Shown here piece by piece: positions 12,501 through 20,617 of a stretch of DNA of 64,000 nucleotides. Both the position numbers and the translations under genes were made by a program. The notes under the pieces are model-generated. The model was not told where the DNA came from and ran no database searches. It saw only the letters and a program-made list of their open reading frames with translations. Origin of the DNA: JABGQS01 sp963674545 (GTDB taxonomy: Bacteria; Bacillota; Clostridia; Christensenellales; SZUA-584). How positions within the stretch are numbered: the first letter of the stretch is position 1; every line of letters starts with the position of its first letter. The stretch is taken from contig CAXXFB010000001.1 in NCBI GenBank assembly GCA_963674545.2, forward strand, positions 3,162,001 to 3,226,000, written 5' to 3'.

Positions 12501-15500
12501 GCCGATATTCAGCTGACAGGAATCAGTTCTAATACGATCATCGTAATGAACAGCGACATTTCAATAACGGGGCCTGTGGGCAACTCCGGCAGCGCTTACT
12601 TTACCGTTGTTGCAACGCCATTCCTGCGGTGGAACGGTGTGACAAACCTTACGTTTACGGCTACCGACACTTATGCAAGGACGACTACGGGATATACGAC
12701 GCAGCCGCAGAGTGTGCAGGTAGTAGAACTGACGGTAGACTCTGTCAACCAGCCGCCTGAACCGGAAGCTGACAACCTTTCTATGAACGAGGGCGAGACA
12801 AAGTCGTTTAACGTAATTGCGAACGACTATGACCCGGACGAAGACACTAATCCTGACCAGGAAGACCTGACGGTAGACAGCGTAAGTTTCTCCGGGAGCG
12901 ACGTTGGCACACAGGTCGGAACTATAGCGGTTGACGGCGACAAGAATGTTAAATTTACACCGGCAGTGGGATATGAGGACTGGAACGGCGTGCTGTCGTT
13001 TGAGTATGTTGTCATAGATACCAGCCTGGCAACGGCAACACAGCAGTGTACGCTGACTATAAACCAGGTGAATGACGCTCCTGTGGCGGTATTGGACAGC
13101 TATACTATAACTGAAGGACAGGGAATAAGCTTCAGACCGGTAGACAACGATACTGATATAGATATGCATCCTACCCTTAACGCAGACCCGGGTGCGGAGA
13201 GCATTTGGGTTACGTCTGACGGATTTTCTGGTGTGTATAGCACTAACTCGATAGAGTTCAACGTCGATACGCAGACGCTTACTTATTCGCCGGCAGCAAA
13301 TTTTAACGGAACGGATGAGTTCTTCTATACGCTGACTGACGGGGATACTTCTGTACAGGGCATTATAAGGATAACAGTTAACCCGGTGGAGGACGACCCC
13401 ACGGCTGTTAACGACACAGGGATAACGGTGGCTGAAGAGGCGACAGTGACTATTGATGTAACTGATAACGACAGCGATACGGACTCTGATACGACACTGA
13501 ACCTATATATAGATGCCCGGAACGACGGAAGCCTGACGGTAATTGAAGTTAACGGCACTGCCATAGCCGAGGGTGAGACTCTGGCAGTAGCACACGGCAG
13601 CGTAAAGCTTGTAAGCAACAATCTTGAGTATACTCCGGATGATGAGTTCGTAGGAAGCGACAGCTTTACGTATACTATAAAGAACTCAGACGACAGGACG
13701 GACACTGCTACTGTATATGTGACCGTAACTGATGTTAACGACACGCCGACAGCGCAGCCGCTGACAGACAGCATAACAGAGGGCGACGGAGCGCAGATGT
13801 ATGACATCGATACTCTGATAGATGATATCGACTTAGGTAACCCGAGCAGTACGGAAGCGCTGACAGTTACTATACAAAGCTCGACATATCCTGCGGACGT
13901 AGAGTTTGACAGCAACACTAATATAGTGACATTCACGCCGCAGACGGACTTCAACGGAAACTTCGTGATAACTTACCGTGTGACGGACAGTGCAAACGCA
14001 TGGGCAGAGAACACGATAACGATAACGGTAGCGCCGGTGGAGGATGACCCGACGGCGGTTGATGACACCGGGATAACGGTGGCTGAAGAGGCGACAGTGA
14101 CTATTGATGTAACTGATAACGACAGCGATACGGACTCTGATACGACACTGAACCTATATATAGATGCCCGGAACGACGGAAGCCTGACGGTAATTGAAGT
14201 TAACGGCACTGCCATAGCCGAGGGTGAGACTCTGGCAGTAGCACACGGCAGCGTAAAGCTTGTAAGCAACAATCTTGAGTATACTCCGGATGATGAGTTC
14301 GTAGGAAGCGATAGCTTTACGTATACTATAAAGAACTCAGACGACAGGACGGACACTGCTACTGTATATGTGACCGTAACTGATGTTAACGACACGCCGA
14401 CAGCGCAGCCGCTGACAGACAGCATAACAGAGGGCGACGGAGCGCAGATGTATGACATCGATACTCTGATAGATGATATCGACTTAGGTAACCCGAGCAG
14501 TACGGAAGCGCTGACAGTTACTATACAGAGCTCCACTTATCCGGCGGACGTAGAGTTTGACGGCAACACTAACATAGTGACGTTCACGCCGCAGACGGAC
14601 TTCAACGGAGACTTTGTGATAACGTACCGTGTGACAGACAGCCAGAATGCATGGGCGGAGAACACGATAACTATTACTGTAGCGCCGGTGGAAGACGACC
14701 CGACAGCTGTAAGCGACACAGGGATAACGGTAGCTGAAGAGGCGACAGTAACTGTAGACGTGACGGACAACGACAGCGACACCGACTCAAAAGACCTGCT
14801 GAACCTTGACCTGACTGAAAAGAACGACGGCAGTCTGACGGTGACCGCAGTTAACGGCGCTGCCATAGCCGAGGGTGAGACTCTGCCAGTAGCTCATGGA
14901 AGCGTAAAGCTTGTAAGCAACAATCTTGAGTATACGCCGGATGATGATTTCGTAGGAAGCGACAGCTTTACGTATACTATAAAGAACTCAGACGACAGAA
15001 CAGACACTGCTACTGTATATGTGACCGTAACGGACGTCAACGATACTCCGACGGCGACAGCGGACACGGATACCATTGATGAGGATTCGAGTGCACAGGT
15101 ATATGATATTGATGATCTGATAGATGATGCGGATTTATATAATCCGTCCAGCACGGAAGAACTGACTGTTATTATAGTTAGCTCAACGAACTCAAGCAAT
15201 GTTTCGTTCAACAGCAGTACAAACGAAGTAACGTATACTCCTGCGGCGAACTACAACGGAACATTTGTGATAACGTACCGTGTAACCGATAAAGCGGGTG
15301 CCTGGGCGGAGAACACAATTACGATAACGGTCAACCCGGTAGGTGACACCCCGGTAAGCAATACGGAGAACTTATCTATCGATGAGGACGAATATGTGTC
15401 TGCATGGGGTACGCTGGATGTGCTGGCTAACGATACTGACATAGACGAAGGCACAAACCCGGCTTTTGAAGATGTGAAGATAACAGGGCTTGTCTATGAC

Positions 15501-18419
15501 AACATGACTTATGTGGATATGCAGATATCGGCAGACGAAAAGAACCTGGAGATTAAGACGACTGCGAACTGGAATGGTCTTGTAACGTTCACCTATACTG
15601 TTACGGACAAGTACGGGCTGACAAGCTCGGTCCAGTCCACGGTGCAAGTGGTTCAGGTAAATGATGCTCCGGTCGCAGGAGCTGACAGCACGACAACGCC
15701 GGAGGATACACCGGTAACGTTCAATATATTCAGCAACGACAGCGACGTGGATATGACGACTCTTATAAACGAGAACCCTTCAGGCGATTCTATAGCAATA
15801 AGTGCAGTTACAGGAGCGCAGCACGGCAGCTTAGCGTACGATTCGGGTGAGCTGACATACACTCCTGATGCTGACTTTAACGGAACGGAGAACATAACCT
15901 ATACGCTTTCTGACCAGCACGGGGGAGTGGTGACAGGTTACGTAACTATAACAGTTACGCAGGTGTATGATGCGCCAAGGGCACAGGATGACACTAAGAC
16001 CGCACCGGAAGATACTGCGGATGTAGTTATCGAGGTACTGACGAATGACTACAACCCGGACAGCAACAGCGATATTAACGCAGAGCCGACGTCATCTACG
16101 CTGACTATAACGGGCGTTACGACACCGCTGCCAGCGGGATGCGGAACGGTGGAGATATCCGGCAGCACGCTGGTGTTCCATCCTGCTGCGAACTTCGACG
16201 GAGCTGCACAGTTTGTGTATACGGTGAAGAACAGCAGCGAGCTTACGGACACTGCAACGGTCACCGTAACGATGACAGGCTCTTCGGATGTGCCGACTGC
16301 GCAGGATTGTGCAAAAGAGGTGAAGGAAGACAGCAGTATCGATGTTGATATGAACGAGTATATAAGCGACCCGGATGAGGAAGAGCTGACAGTAAGCATA
16401 ACGACTGACTGCGTTCACGGCACGGCAAGCGTAGACTCGAATAACGTGATAACATATACGCCGGATGCGAACTATAACGGTGAAGACAGCATAGGGTATA
16501 CGGTAACAGATGAGCAGAACAACACAGACAGTGCAACGCTGAGCATAACAATCAAACAGGTGAACGATGAGCCTGTGGTACTGCCGGATTCGGGCGAAGG
16601 CAATGAGGACAATGCAGTTACTATACTGACGCTTGTAAACGACAGCGACATAGACACTGATGAAGTACTGAACGCAAGGCCGCAGGACGAGTGGCTGGAG
16701 ATTGATCCAAGCGGATTCACAGGAGTGGAAAACGGCAAGGCGTCTGTCGCCGGCTCAGCAGTGGTGTTCACACCAGATGCAAACTGGCACGGTACGGAAG
16801 TGTTCGAATATACTGCTGTTGACCAGTCGGGAGCAAAGGTGAAAGGCACCGTTACGGTGAAAATCAATCCGGTTAATGATATACCTGCTGCGATAGCCGG
16901 GTATGACAAAGAGCTTGACGAGGATGGCAGCATAACGTTTGATGCTGCTGACCTTGTATTCGACCCGGATATAAGCTCGGCAGGTGATGTGGTGACATAC
17001 AGCATAGTCACACAGAGCACGAACGGATCTGTCACAATAATCGGAAACGTTATCAAGTATGTACCTAAACAGAACTTCAACGGCAGCGACAGTTTCACTT
17101 TGAAGGCAACTGACAGCGAAAACAAAGAGCTTGTCACAGTGATAGAACTGCATATAAACCAGGTGAACGACAAACCTGTTGCTAAGAACGACAGCGATAC
17201 TTGTGAGGAAGAGGGCTCTGTAACGATAGACGTGCTTGCAAACGACAGCGATATAGACATGAACACAACACTTAACGAGTTCCCGAAGAAGGAGAGCTTG
17301 ACGATAGTGGATGGCGGCTTTGAAGGACTTGAGCACGGAAGTGTTGCTATCGAAGACGGTATGCTGGTTTACACGCCGGATAAAGACTTCTACGGTGAGG
17401 AAGTATTCACATATACCATTAAAGACACAAAAGGCAGGACAGCCAAAGCAACTGTGAGTATTGAAGTCAGCAATGTGCTGGATGTGCCGGTGATAGTTGA
17501 GTTTACATCGCCGGATGCAGGCAGCGCTTACAAGAGCGGGCAGGAAGTCGGTGCAGCGTGGACTGTGAACAACCCTGAAAAAGTAAGCCTTGTTTATACA
17601 CTTGAATTCTTTGACGGCCAGGACTGGAAAACAATTGGCGAGGATATTACTGCAAGAGAGCTTGGTTATATTGTGGAAGATTACATAACACAGACAGACC
17701 AGGCGCAGTTCGCGGTTACAGGATATTACGGCTCTGACGAGACGAACAAAGTGTATTCTGAAAAATTCATAATAGACAATGTGCCCCCTGCTGATACTCA
17801 GTATGACGTGGAAGCAAGCGGCGGATCCGTAACTGTAACGCTTGGTGAGAGTGAAGACCTTGTCGAGTACGAATATGTTTATTCAGTAGACGGCGGCAGT
17901 GAACTTTATGATGTTAATGACGGAAAGATAGAAGTCAGTGAAGGCGTGAAGACTATAACGATATACGCACGTGACGAGCTTGGCAACCTTGTTGAAGTGA
18001 GAACAATCACGATAGAAGATGAGCTGGTTGCACTTGGCGTTTTGGATGCCGGAAAGGACAACAACGCCGGAGGTATTGGTGGTATAGGCAGTTACTGGTA
18101 TCTGCTTATTGCCGGTCTGCTGCTGATATTACTACTTATCTTTGCGGTTCTATATAGAAATATTATATTCGAGTTTACTTATGAAGACGGCACGACTAAG
18201 AGAGTCGCGATGTATAAGCGCCACAGCGAAGACGGGATATCAATCAAGCTTAGCGGAAGCCATTTCGAAGGTGCAGCTTCTGTAGTTATGACGATGAAAG
18301 AAGGCATCACGAAGAAGATGAGAGGCAACAACGTAATAGTGCATATGGATGACATACATGTGAAAGACGTTCAGGTGCCCGAAAACGCAGACGGAAGATT
18401 TGAAGACACTATAGCGTAA
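3564..18419 (+). CDS. Giant membrane-anchored surface protein with about 39 cadherin-like/VCBS-type modules
   Basis: About 4,951 residues (roughly 0.5 MDa). Order of parts: a signal peptide (about 1-34, basic start then LLVIIFALATMPFGG); an N-terminal region with bacterial Ig-like segments (to about 557); a continuous array of about 39 modules of roughly 90-125 residues (about 558-4640), each joined by a linker of the NDAP type (VNDAPVAVDD, VEDDPTAVND) and most carrying an acidic, probably calcium-binding loop such as NDTDIDGDELT and a YTP...F.G.D.F.Y.. core; two further Ig-like segments; a Gly/Asn linker; one membrane helix (about 4844-4867); and a cytosolic tail of about 85 residues. There is no LPXTG motif. 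ATG codons lie at 3561 and 3564; the second sits 5 bp after GAGGTG. By analogy with tandem cadherin-like proteins it probably acts in adhesion or as a calcium-stiffened surface fibre. Residues of modules 25-30 form a recent duplication, annotated separately. It is flanked by terminators and monocistronic. Confidence 0.93.
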   Translation: MIKNKTGVLKKFLAGLLVIIFALATMPFGGFLNTVKAQTPSQFNINLSTINSRWATMDATRSDSQLIFNTAGQGMATIMLNITDTDMQTAIDTSTVTVSTSIDGSVSGFGTPLGGEPDHTSELNIRFGVDAGSTYSASPSGQDSHVSTGDGSFSLDTGSVTIPAGTRWIMIETVVTTPAQTEATAVTTLTNSVTIVPDTQAPELESSYNSDWTNQDIVVTINASDNIGIKGIYDSEDNLLTSGDSYAYTVTQEGSNSASFYAIDYAENISQTFTLDVNNLDRTPPANISAPSYSSSWTNQPVDITFAQLTQTPGTSPISYAVSLDGGNTYNTFEGNVYSLTENGEVTSIYKIVDEAGNESANTVTATTRYDGTEPVIDNIDITRVAGRNDYDVTVSDAHSGISEVKYAVGFQDASYFSTGGIDITSELHFSSTTSQQFTVFAKDNAGNTSIAQVNEMNVLPTIADIADVTIAEDGAQEIQLTVNDDTTAAQDLVITAASSNTAVQPDITSYSSGSDVFLLIDPLDNANTGAGSLTMTVTVQDSDGDSVQTTFSLTVTPVNDAPTAIGDIASTQENTAVTIAVLDNDSDVEGDEISIDSFEQPTHGSVNQVGDSLVYTPSVGWAGDDSFAYYVTDSTDTSMAVVAVTVANKNDTPVATNDFVTTNEDVDVTINVLDNDTDKDIGVDPDEELTVTLSTQNTASLGSTSVLNNSIVYDPNENAYGQDTFEYIITDAYGLTDTAVVTVKINSINDIPTLTGYPADYSTPEDSIDASFTFTVDDVETDNGDLMVQAISQDPALISNTSISLSVDAGTGVCTVTYDTVANKNGTLDIKLLVSDGVASDYYMLPVTISPANDAPVGVNDDMTKQWIIFEDIEKTLDLSALTHNDTDIDGDELTVTGVSNVSSGTLTHDSGEVYKYKSAAGFSGTVTFTYTLSDGNATSTAVATIKVLESDDAPVLVIDPSNDNNCVEDLFTNNLVVHASDEDTDYADLVLTAESSDEILLSSDSITIINNGSGEYELSFDPTEHGNGTTVITVYLSDGTTEVSQSFTYTITPAQDAPVAVDDSYAIAQGRTEYIIPIANDYDFDNEPLDLAAEDSFTLPAEGTLVRSARGFKYTAPADANGTYTFTYTITDGTDTATATVTLLVGNYDDLNIPEISEISNVDTIINSTLADIPFTATHTNGIASVNVVSSDQTIIQNSDLNIVDNGEGNYVLELALMPDVTGVTDITITVTSTNGRVAVRQFSVNVYPDNQTPVAVDDTLTGAVEDTDFNFTAAQLLANDTDIEGDTLSIVGMSAPGGSRAYITGDGTNYTYHPNPNEFGNVTFYYWITDGHSVSAAGTVTLVVEGVNDRPNGEPDYYVCANETGSESITILLSDILDNDYDVDGDTLYFYQIDTYPQYGDITYDIDGNIIYTRTSVAPGGYGHDSFTYYVADKDPDSPDFDPATDIELTPTTVTIQDHYDASFWVYNVYRTCEEDCDPFTINVSFAKSASYSGTFILHQPTAAKGTVVIDENSYADGSQLSMTYQPDEDATGYDSFTYTIEDTQTGTTRSATIQVFIKPLNDAPYFTVNPETDWTRQEDGSMTLSVEFTDDDNDIEDVELSVYITNQSNAYPIALTREIVVTRDPEDLTKATAVIPFVENANGTFTVVFEITDGLDYTTVYSNGTVTPVDDPPVTPNISVGAIEEDTSVMTDIMTLVSDVDNSVSELVLSITTNASNGTASIEDGQILYIPDFNFYGTDSIIYRVSSLDGTIYNEGQISYTISSVNDTPYVYDVEYYVVTDEDVQCTADFKAFDYEDDDSYSDGSEVTYTFQSSNTELIPVENITLGAYTDENKVLTIVPAANKFGDAVITIVATDTDGAQTTLDFNVVVTSVNDLPEGTADTAETDEDTDVTFSVLGNDYDIEDSASELDDLKMTISSISDCTNGGVAINAGGGQITYSPPLNFNGSDSLTYTLMDSFGETVVVNVTITINPVNDAPIAVDDEGTVREGEQVVIDLTGNDTDIEFDSGEVIGVLAIDSVSDNMTGSTVAFENGSLTYTASDDIVGTVVDEVTYVVTDGELTDTGTVFITVTQVNDPPAAANDENNNMNTEGDSWEFEEDTTGIFVVDITDPDTAAANLLVTIVSDGQAYVEDADIQVTNTPEGNKRITMVPIENAYGDFNITFTVSDGESETTQVFPVSITPVNDPPVLSVSDITVNEQATANKQATATDVETASQNLVYNLETGATHGTATVNANGSYSYTSDVDYNGSDSFQITVTDEGGLTDTKTVSVTVEYVNDAPDAVNDSYSIDESASATTFDVLANDTDVDIVYGDSLTITDVSTPTHGTAVINNNKIDYTPQQYNNKPVTFTYTITDEHGGTDTATVSVNITAVDNDPANGDDAYTIAEDSGVHYFDVLENDDVDTDTSLNVSLDTLTLVSVTPTTPANSLVCAVEGGQLKYEPALNFNGPDEVTYVMKDASGVETYTFTVAITVTPVNDAPTISDIANELEGIEDTNIVTSCNIDDVETTADNLTVSATWDNDTLIKSVNISETGAIRTITVIPEANMSGQALITVTVKDEGNLTDTDTFTVVFAAVNDTPTPNDHDDNATTDENTTIYIDVLANDDVDLLCEGDDLCIVPGSITESAATPYGGTYNIVQRTVQQTLVNSSGEEYTVDVTRDVVEFIPVADWTSKDYYDIVVSYTMFETSDEGTTYTATYKLNIRVTPVNDAPTIDIQVAGDTGDTDHMSIVEDAAEGTGLITVAVNDEEDGNATLTVSLDSITEDPGNYTPLVPLLLESGVTIAADTDDTRTLQAIMQENESGIVSITLQVDDFEGLTGTDTLEVTVTPAQDAPANGDDLFTTDEDTAILLDVLANDDVDQSTQGSLSTVQSIVTAPSHGTAVISDNKVLYTPAQDYYNDGAGAGEDDSFVYEMMDGNGATAQFTVTMYVDPVNDAPVLYFVDDEAPLDDNKISTPEETSRTLTLYVEDVDNDVADIQLTGISSNTIIVMNSDISITGPVGNSGSAYFTVVATPFLRWNGVTNLTFTATDTYARTTTGYTTQPQSVQVVELTVDSVNQPPEPEADNLSMNEGETKSFNVIANDYDPDEDTNPDQEDLTVDSVSFSGSDVGTQVGTIAVDGDKNVKFTPAVGYEDWNGVLSFEYVVIDTSLATATQQCTLTINQVNDAPVAVLDSYTITEGQGISFRPVDNDTDIDMHPTLNADPGAESIWVTSDGFSGVYSTNSIEFNVDTQTLTYSPAANFNGTDEFFYTLTDGDTSVQGIIRITVNPVEDDPTAVNDTGITVAEEATVTIDVTDNDSDTDSDTTLNLYIDARNDGSLTVIEVNGTAIAEGETLAVAHGSVKLVSNNLEYTPDDEFVGSDSFTYTIKNSDDRTDTATVYVTVTDVNDTPTAQPLTDSITEGDGAQMYDIDTLIDDIDLGNPSSTEALTVTIQSSTYPADVEFDSNTNIVTFTPQTDFNGNFVITYRVTDSANAWAENTITITVAPVEDDPTAVDDTGITVAEEATVTIDVTDNDSDTDSDTTLNLYIDARNDGSLTVIEVNGTAIAEGETLAVAHGSVKLVSNNLEYTPDDEFVGSDSFTYTIKNSDDRTDTATVYVTVTDVNDTPTAQPLTDSITEGDGAQMYDIDTLIDDIDLGNPSSTEALTVTIQSSTYPADVEFDGNTNIVTFTPQTDFNGDFVITYRVTDSQNAWAENTITITVAPVEDDPTAVSDTGITVAEEATVTVDVTDNDSDTDSKDLLNLDLTEKNDGSLTVTAVNGAAIAEGETLPVAHGSVKLVSNNLEYTPDDDFVGSDSFTYTIKNSDDRTDTATVYVTVTDVNDTPTATADTDTIDEDSSAQVYDIDDLIDDADLYNPSSTEELTVIIVSSTNSSNVSFNSSTNEVTYTPAANYNGTFVITYRVTDKAGAWAENTITITVNPVGDTPVSNTENLSIDEDEYVSAWGTLDVLANDTDIDEGTNPAFEDVKITGLVYDNMTYVDMQISADEKNLEIKTTANWNGLVTFTYTVTDKYGLTSSVQSTVQVVQVNDAPVAGADSTTTPEDTPVTFNIFSNDSDVDMTTLINENPSGDSIAISAVTGAQHGSLAYDSGELTYTPDADFNGTENITYTLSDQHGGVVTGYVTITVTQVYDAPRAQDDTKTAPEDTADVVIEVLTNDYNPDSNSDINAEPTSSTLTITGVTTPLPAGCGTVEISGSTLVFHPAANFDGAAQFVYTVKNSSELTDTATVTVTMTGSSDVPTAQDCAKEVKEDSSIDVDMNEYISDPDEEELTVSITTDCVHGTASVDSNNVITYTPDANYNGEDSIGYTVTDEQNNTDSATLSITIKQVNDEPVVLPDSGEGNEDNAVTILTLVNDSDIDTDEVLNARPQDEWLEIDPSGFTGVENGKASVAGSAVVFTPDANWHGTEVFEYTAVDQSGAKVKGTVTVKINPVNDIPAAIAGYDKELDEDGSITFDAADLVFDPDISSAGDVVTYSIVTQSTNGSVTIIGNVIKYVPKQNFNGSDSFTLKATDSENKELVTVIELHINQVNDKPVAKNDSDTCEEEGSVTIDVLANDSDIDMNTTLNEFPKKESLTIVDGGFEGLEHGSVAIEDGMLVYTPDKDFYGEEVFTYTIKDTKGRTAKATVSIEVSNVLDVPVIVEFTSPDAGSAYKSGQEVGAAWTVNNPEKVSLVYTLEFFDGQDWKTIGEDITARELGYIVEDYITQTDQAQFAVTGYYGSDETNKVYSEKFIIDNVPPADTQYDVEASGGSVTVTLGESEDLVEYEYVYSVDGGSELYDVNDGKIEVSEGVKTITIYARDELGNLVEVRTITIEDELVALGVLDAGKDNNAGGIGGIGSYWYLLIAGLLLILLLIFAVLYRNIIFEFTYEDGTTKRVAMYKRHSEDGISIKLSGSHFEGAASVVMTMKEGITKKMRGNNVIVHMDDIHVKDVQVPENADGRFEDTIA
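13385..15337 (+). repeat. Three tandem 651-bp coding repeats in the giant surface gene
   Basis: Three consecutive units of exactly 651 bp (217 codons, two modules each). Units 1 and 2 are nearly identical at DNA level: 13421-13876 matches 14072-14527 with one substitution. Unit 3 is a mosaic of identical and diverged stretches. This indicates a recent in-frame duplication or ongoing gene conversion. Confidence 0.95.
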
Positions 18420-18430
18420 GGCGCAAAGAA

Positions 18431-18456
18431 AAAGCCTCCTGAAAAGGAGGCTTTTT
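18431..18456. terminator. Bidirectional terminator after the giant gene
   Basis: A perfect 10-bp stem (AAAGCCTCCT with AGGAGGCTTT) and a 4-nt loop, with A and T runs on both sides. It serves the giant gene and, on the other strand, the nucleoside hydrolase end of the polyamine operon. Confidence 0.9.
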
Positions 18457-18464
18457 GTATACCG

Positions 18465-19367
18465 TTATTGTTTGTTTATCTTATCGAACAGGTCTGCATA
18501 TATTGCGTCCCTGTCTATGCTCCAGATATATTTGATAGGGTGGCGGCTATCATCAAAACGCCACTTAAAGTCTTCACCTGCAATGGGGCTGGGAACTATA
18601 CGTGAGCTAGTCAATGCTTCGTTATTCAAATATGCTATTGTCACAGCGTCCCATATAACCTTTGAATATACGCTGCGCCCGAATGAATAGTCCTCGACTA
18701 TGCTAATAAGATATCTGCCAATTGCGGAGCTTTTGTTTATGTTCGCTTTTAGCTCTGGCAGAGTGGTGGAAAAGTGGGACACGACACCTTTGCATGGGAA
18801 AAGAACTAGCGGGACTCTGCTGCCAAAGACGACATTAGCTGAAAGAACGTCCTGCTTTAAGTTGAATTCAAATGTATCCGGCCAGTGGAATGCGTGGCCT
18901 CCCAGCCATAAAACAACTATTTTTTCGGCTATCTTCGGCTGAAGAAGCAAAGCAGAGGCAACGTTGGTGACAGCGCCGATCGCGACTACATAGAGTGTAT
19001 CTTTGGCTGCCATCGCTCTTTCTATAAGGTCCTGTGCAGCTTCGCTATTGCACGGGGTATCTAAGCTTTCAAGGTATCTGTCGGAACCCTTCTTTACAAA
19101 GTTGTTTGGAGCCTCATAGCTCATTTTGCCTAGTATTTTTATTATTTCGTCATAGCTCTTCAGCATTCCGTCGGCGGGGCTTTTTGAACGCTTATTAAAA
19201 AACGGCGCTGCATATATCGCTTCAACGCCCAGCCGCTCTTGCGAGCGCAGGGCGTATACCAGCGCAAACTGGTCATCAACTTCGTTATATGTATCTGTGT
19301 CAATCACGATATTAAGTCTGCCGTCAGGCAGTGCAAGCTTTTGGATTATCTGTTCATTAGTAAGCAT
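18465..19367 (-). CDS. Nucleoside hydrolase (IUNH family), last gene of the polyamine operon
   Basis: A 300-residue member of the inosine-uridine nucleoside hydrolase family, which splits the N-glycosidic bond of nucleosides using a calcium ion held by aspartates. The N-terminal metal site reads DTDTYNEVDDQFA, a two-residue-longer variant of the usual DTDxxxDD. The blocks VVAIGAVTNVASALLLQP and VWLGGHAFHW, and a C-terminal SKVIWDAVTIAY block (the DA pair supplying further ligands), are present. The start ATG at 19367 lies inside the end of the preceding gene (11-bp overlap) without a good ribosome site, so translation is probably coupled. Its place behind speD-speE-speB suggests methylthioadenosine, the by-product of spermidine synthase, as a substrate; this is inference. 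Confidence 0.82.
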   Translation of the reverse strand: MLTNEQIIQKLALPDGRLNIVIDTDTYNEVDDQFALVYALRSQERLGVEAIYAAPFFNKRSKSPADGMLKSYDEIIKILGKMSYEAPNNFVKKGSDRYLESLDTPCNSEAAQDLIERAMAAKDTLYVVAIGAVTNVASALLLQPKIAEKIVVLWLGGHAFHWPDTFEFNLKQDVLSANVVFGSRVPLVLFPCKGVVSHFSTTLPELKANINKSSAIGRYLISIVEDYSFGRSVYSKVIWDAVTIAYLNNEALTSSRIVPSPIAGEDFKWRFDDSRHPIKYIWSIDRDAIYADLFDKINKQ

Positions 19368-20541
19368 TTTTATCGCTCTGTTCCGGCAGCAGGTTTTTTG
19401 TGACCTTGATGCTGCCAAGCTGCTTGGTGTTTATGATCCTTATCATCTTTATATCCTGCTGTTTGCCGCAGGTATAGATGGCAGCTTTTATTGCAAGCTC
19501 GCTTGAGTCCATTACCGGCGGTATTTTTGCGCTGCTTGGCTCTGTGGATGTGAGCACGTTGAGGTAGGTGGATTCAAAATCTATCTGGTCGAACAACTGC
19601 TTTGTTGTAAAGTCCGCAAGACCGATGCCATTTGCGTTGCCGCCTGTTTTTTTACTGAGACCGAGCACAACTATTTTGCCTATATCCGGGCCTCCGAAAG
19701 CAGCTTTTGTGTGGTATCTGCCAATTATGTTTGTATCCATACCTGTGCCGCTGATGTCTTTGCCTATTTCGTCAACGATAAGAACATCTATATCATCTGC
19801 CGGAAGGCGGGGTATGAGCTCCCATGCTTTTTTTAAAAGCTCAGGCTCTTTTGAAAGTATCTCGTCTTTGCGCAGCAAATCAAGCTCTGATATGTTACCG
19901 TATGCGTTTTCAACAGTCGCCACAGCACACAGTATGTTTAGTTTTGAGAATATTATGCGTGCAGCAGAGACTATGTTTGCCGCCATCTTCAGATATCCGG
20001 CCCTGTGCGTAGTACCGGCTCCAAGCGGGCCGCCCATGCCTATGGCTGCCATTTTGACTATGCCGCTCTCATATTCACCTCTGAAAGAGGTATGCGGTTT
20101 TATTCTGTTCAGAATTATTACAGCGTCGGCGTCGAGGAAAGCTCTTGCGACCAGAACGGAGCCGCCGCTGGCGTTTGTGCCGAGGGATATGATCTCGCCC
20201 ATCGGGATTATCTCAGCTATTTTTTCATCTATGCCTAGTTTTTTAAGAACAGCAAGCTGACCTTCGAACGCACCCGCTCCATGGCTGCCCATACTGGGAA
20301 CTATCACAGGATATGCGCCCTTGCTGCGTATGAAACCCGCTATAGTTTCAACCAGCTTGGCATAACCGCATATTCCTCGGCTGCCTGCCGTTATAGCGAT
20401 ACGCTGGCCAATTTTAACATCAATAGAATGAAGCTTGTTTAAGAGCAAGCCTGTATAATCCGGAAGTGAAACATCAGGAAACGGCTGATGCATATCATAA
20501 AGTTTTGGTATTTTTATTTTTTCCAGAGCGGAATTTAACAT
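19357..20541 (-). CDS. LarA-like (DUF2088-type) protein of unknown substrate
   Basis: A 394-residue cytoplasmic protein resembling the lactate racemase (LarA) N-terminal superfamily: blocks VPSMGSHGAGAFEGQ, an NRIKPHTSFRGEYESGIVKM segment with the histidine/lysine pattern of that fold, and IGMGGPLGAG. The C-terminal half (GMDTNIIGRYH, IVVLGLSKKTGGNANGIGLAD) is shared among uncharacterised relatives. No nickel-pincer chemistry can be asserted from sequence. The start follows AGGAGA. It lies 76 bp after speB and overlaps the nucleoside hydrolase, so it belongs to the polyamine transcription unit, and a role in handling a by-product is plausible. The family call is moderate; the function is open. 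Confidence 0.6.
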   Translation of the reverse strand: MLNSALEKIKIPKLYDMHQPFPDVSLPDYTGLLLNKLHSIDVKIGQRIAITAGSRGICGYAKLVETIAGFIRSKGAYPVIVPSMGSHGAGAFEGQLAVLKKLGIDEKIAEIIPMGEIISLGTNASGGSVLVARAFLDADAVIILNRIKPHTSFRGEYESGIVKMAAIGMGGPLGAGTTHRAGYLKMAANIVSAARIIFSKLNILCAVATVENAYGNISELDLLRKDEILSKEPELLKKAWELIPRLPADDIDVLIVDEIGKDISGTGMDTNIIGRYHTKAAFGGPDIGKIVVLGLSKKTGGNANGIGLADFTTKQLFDQIDFESTYLNVLTSTEPSSAKIPPVMDSSELAIKAAIYTCGKQQDIKMIRIINTKQLGSIKVTKNLLPEQSDKNAY

Positions 20542-20617
20542 TTATTCTCCTGAAAGCGGGATATCATTCACTTCATCGATGTACACGTCGGCGAGGACAC
20601 CAGAAAGATTGAGCTTA

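Noticed and set aside
13385..15337. Long repeats that could suggest a mobile element or CRISPR array
   Set aside because: The units are 651 bp, in frame and coding, with no spacers, terminal inverted repeats or cas/transposase genes.
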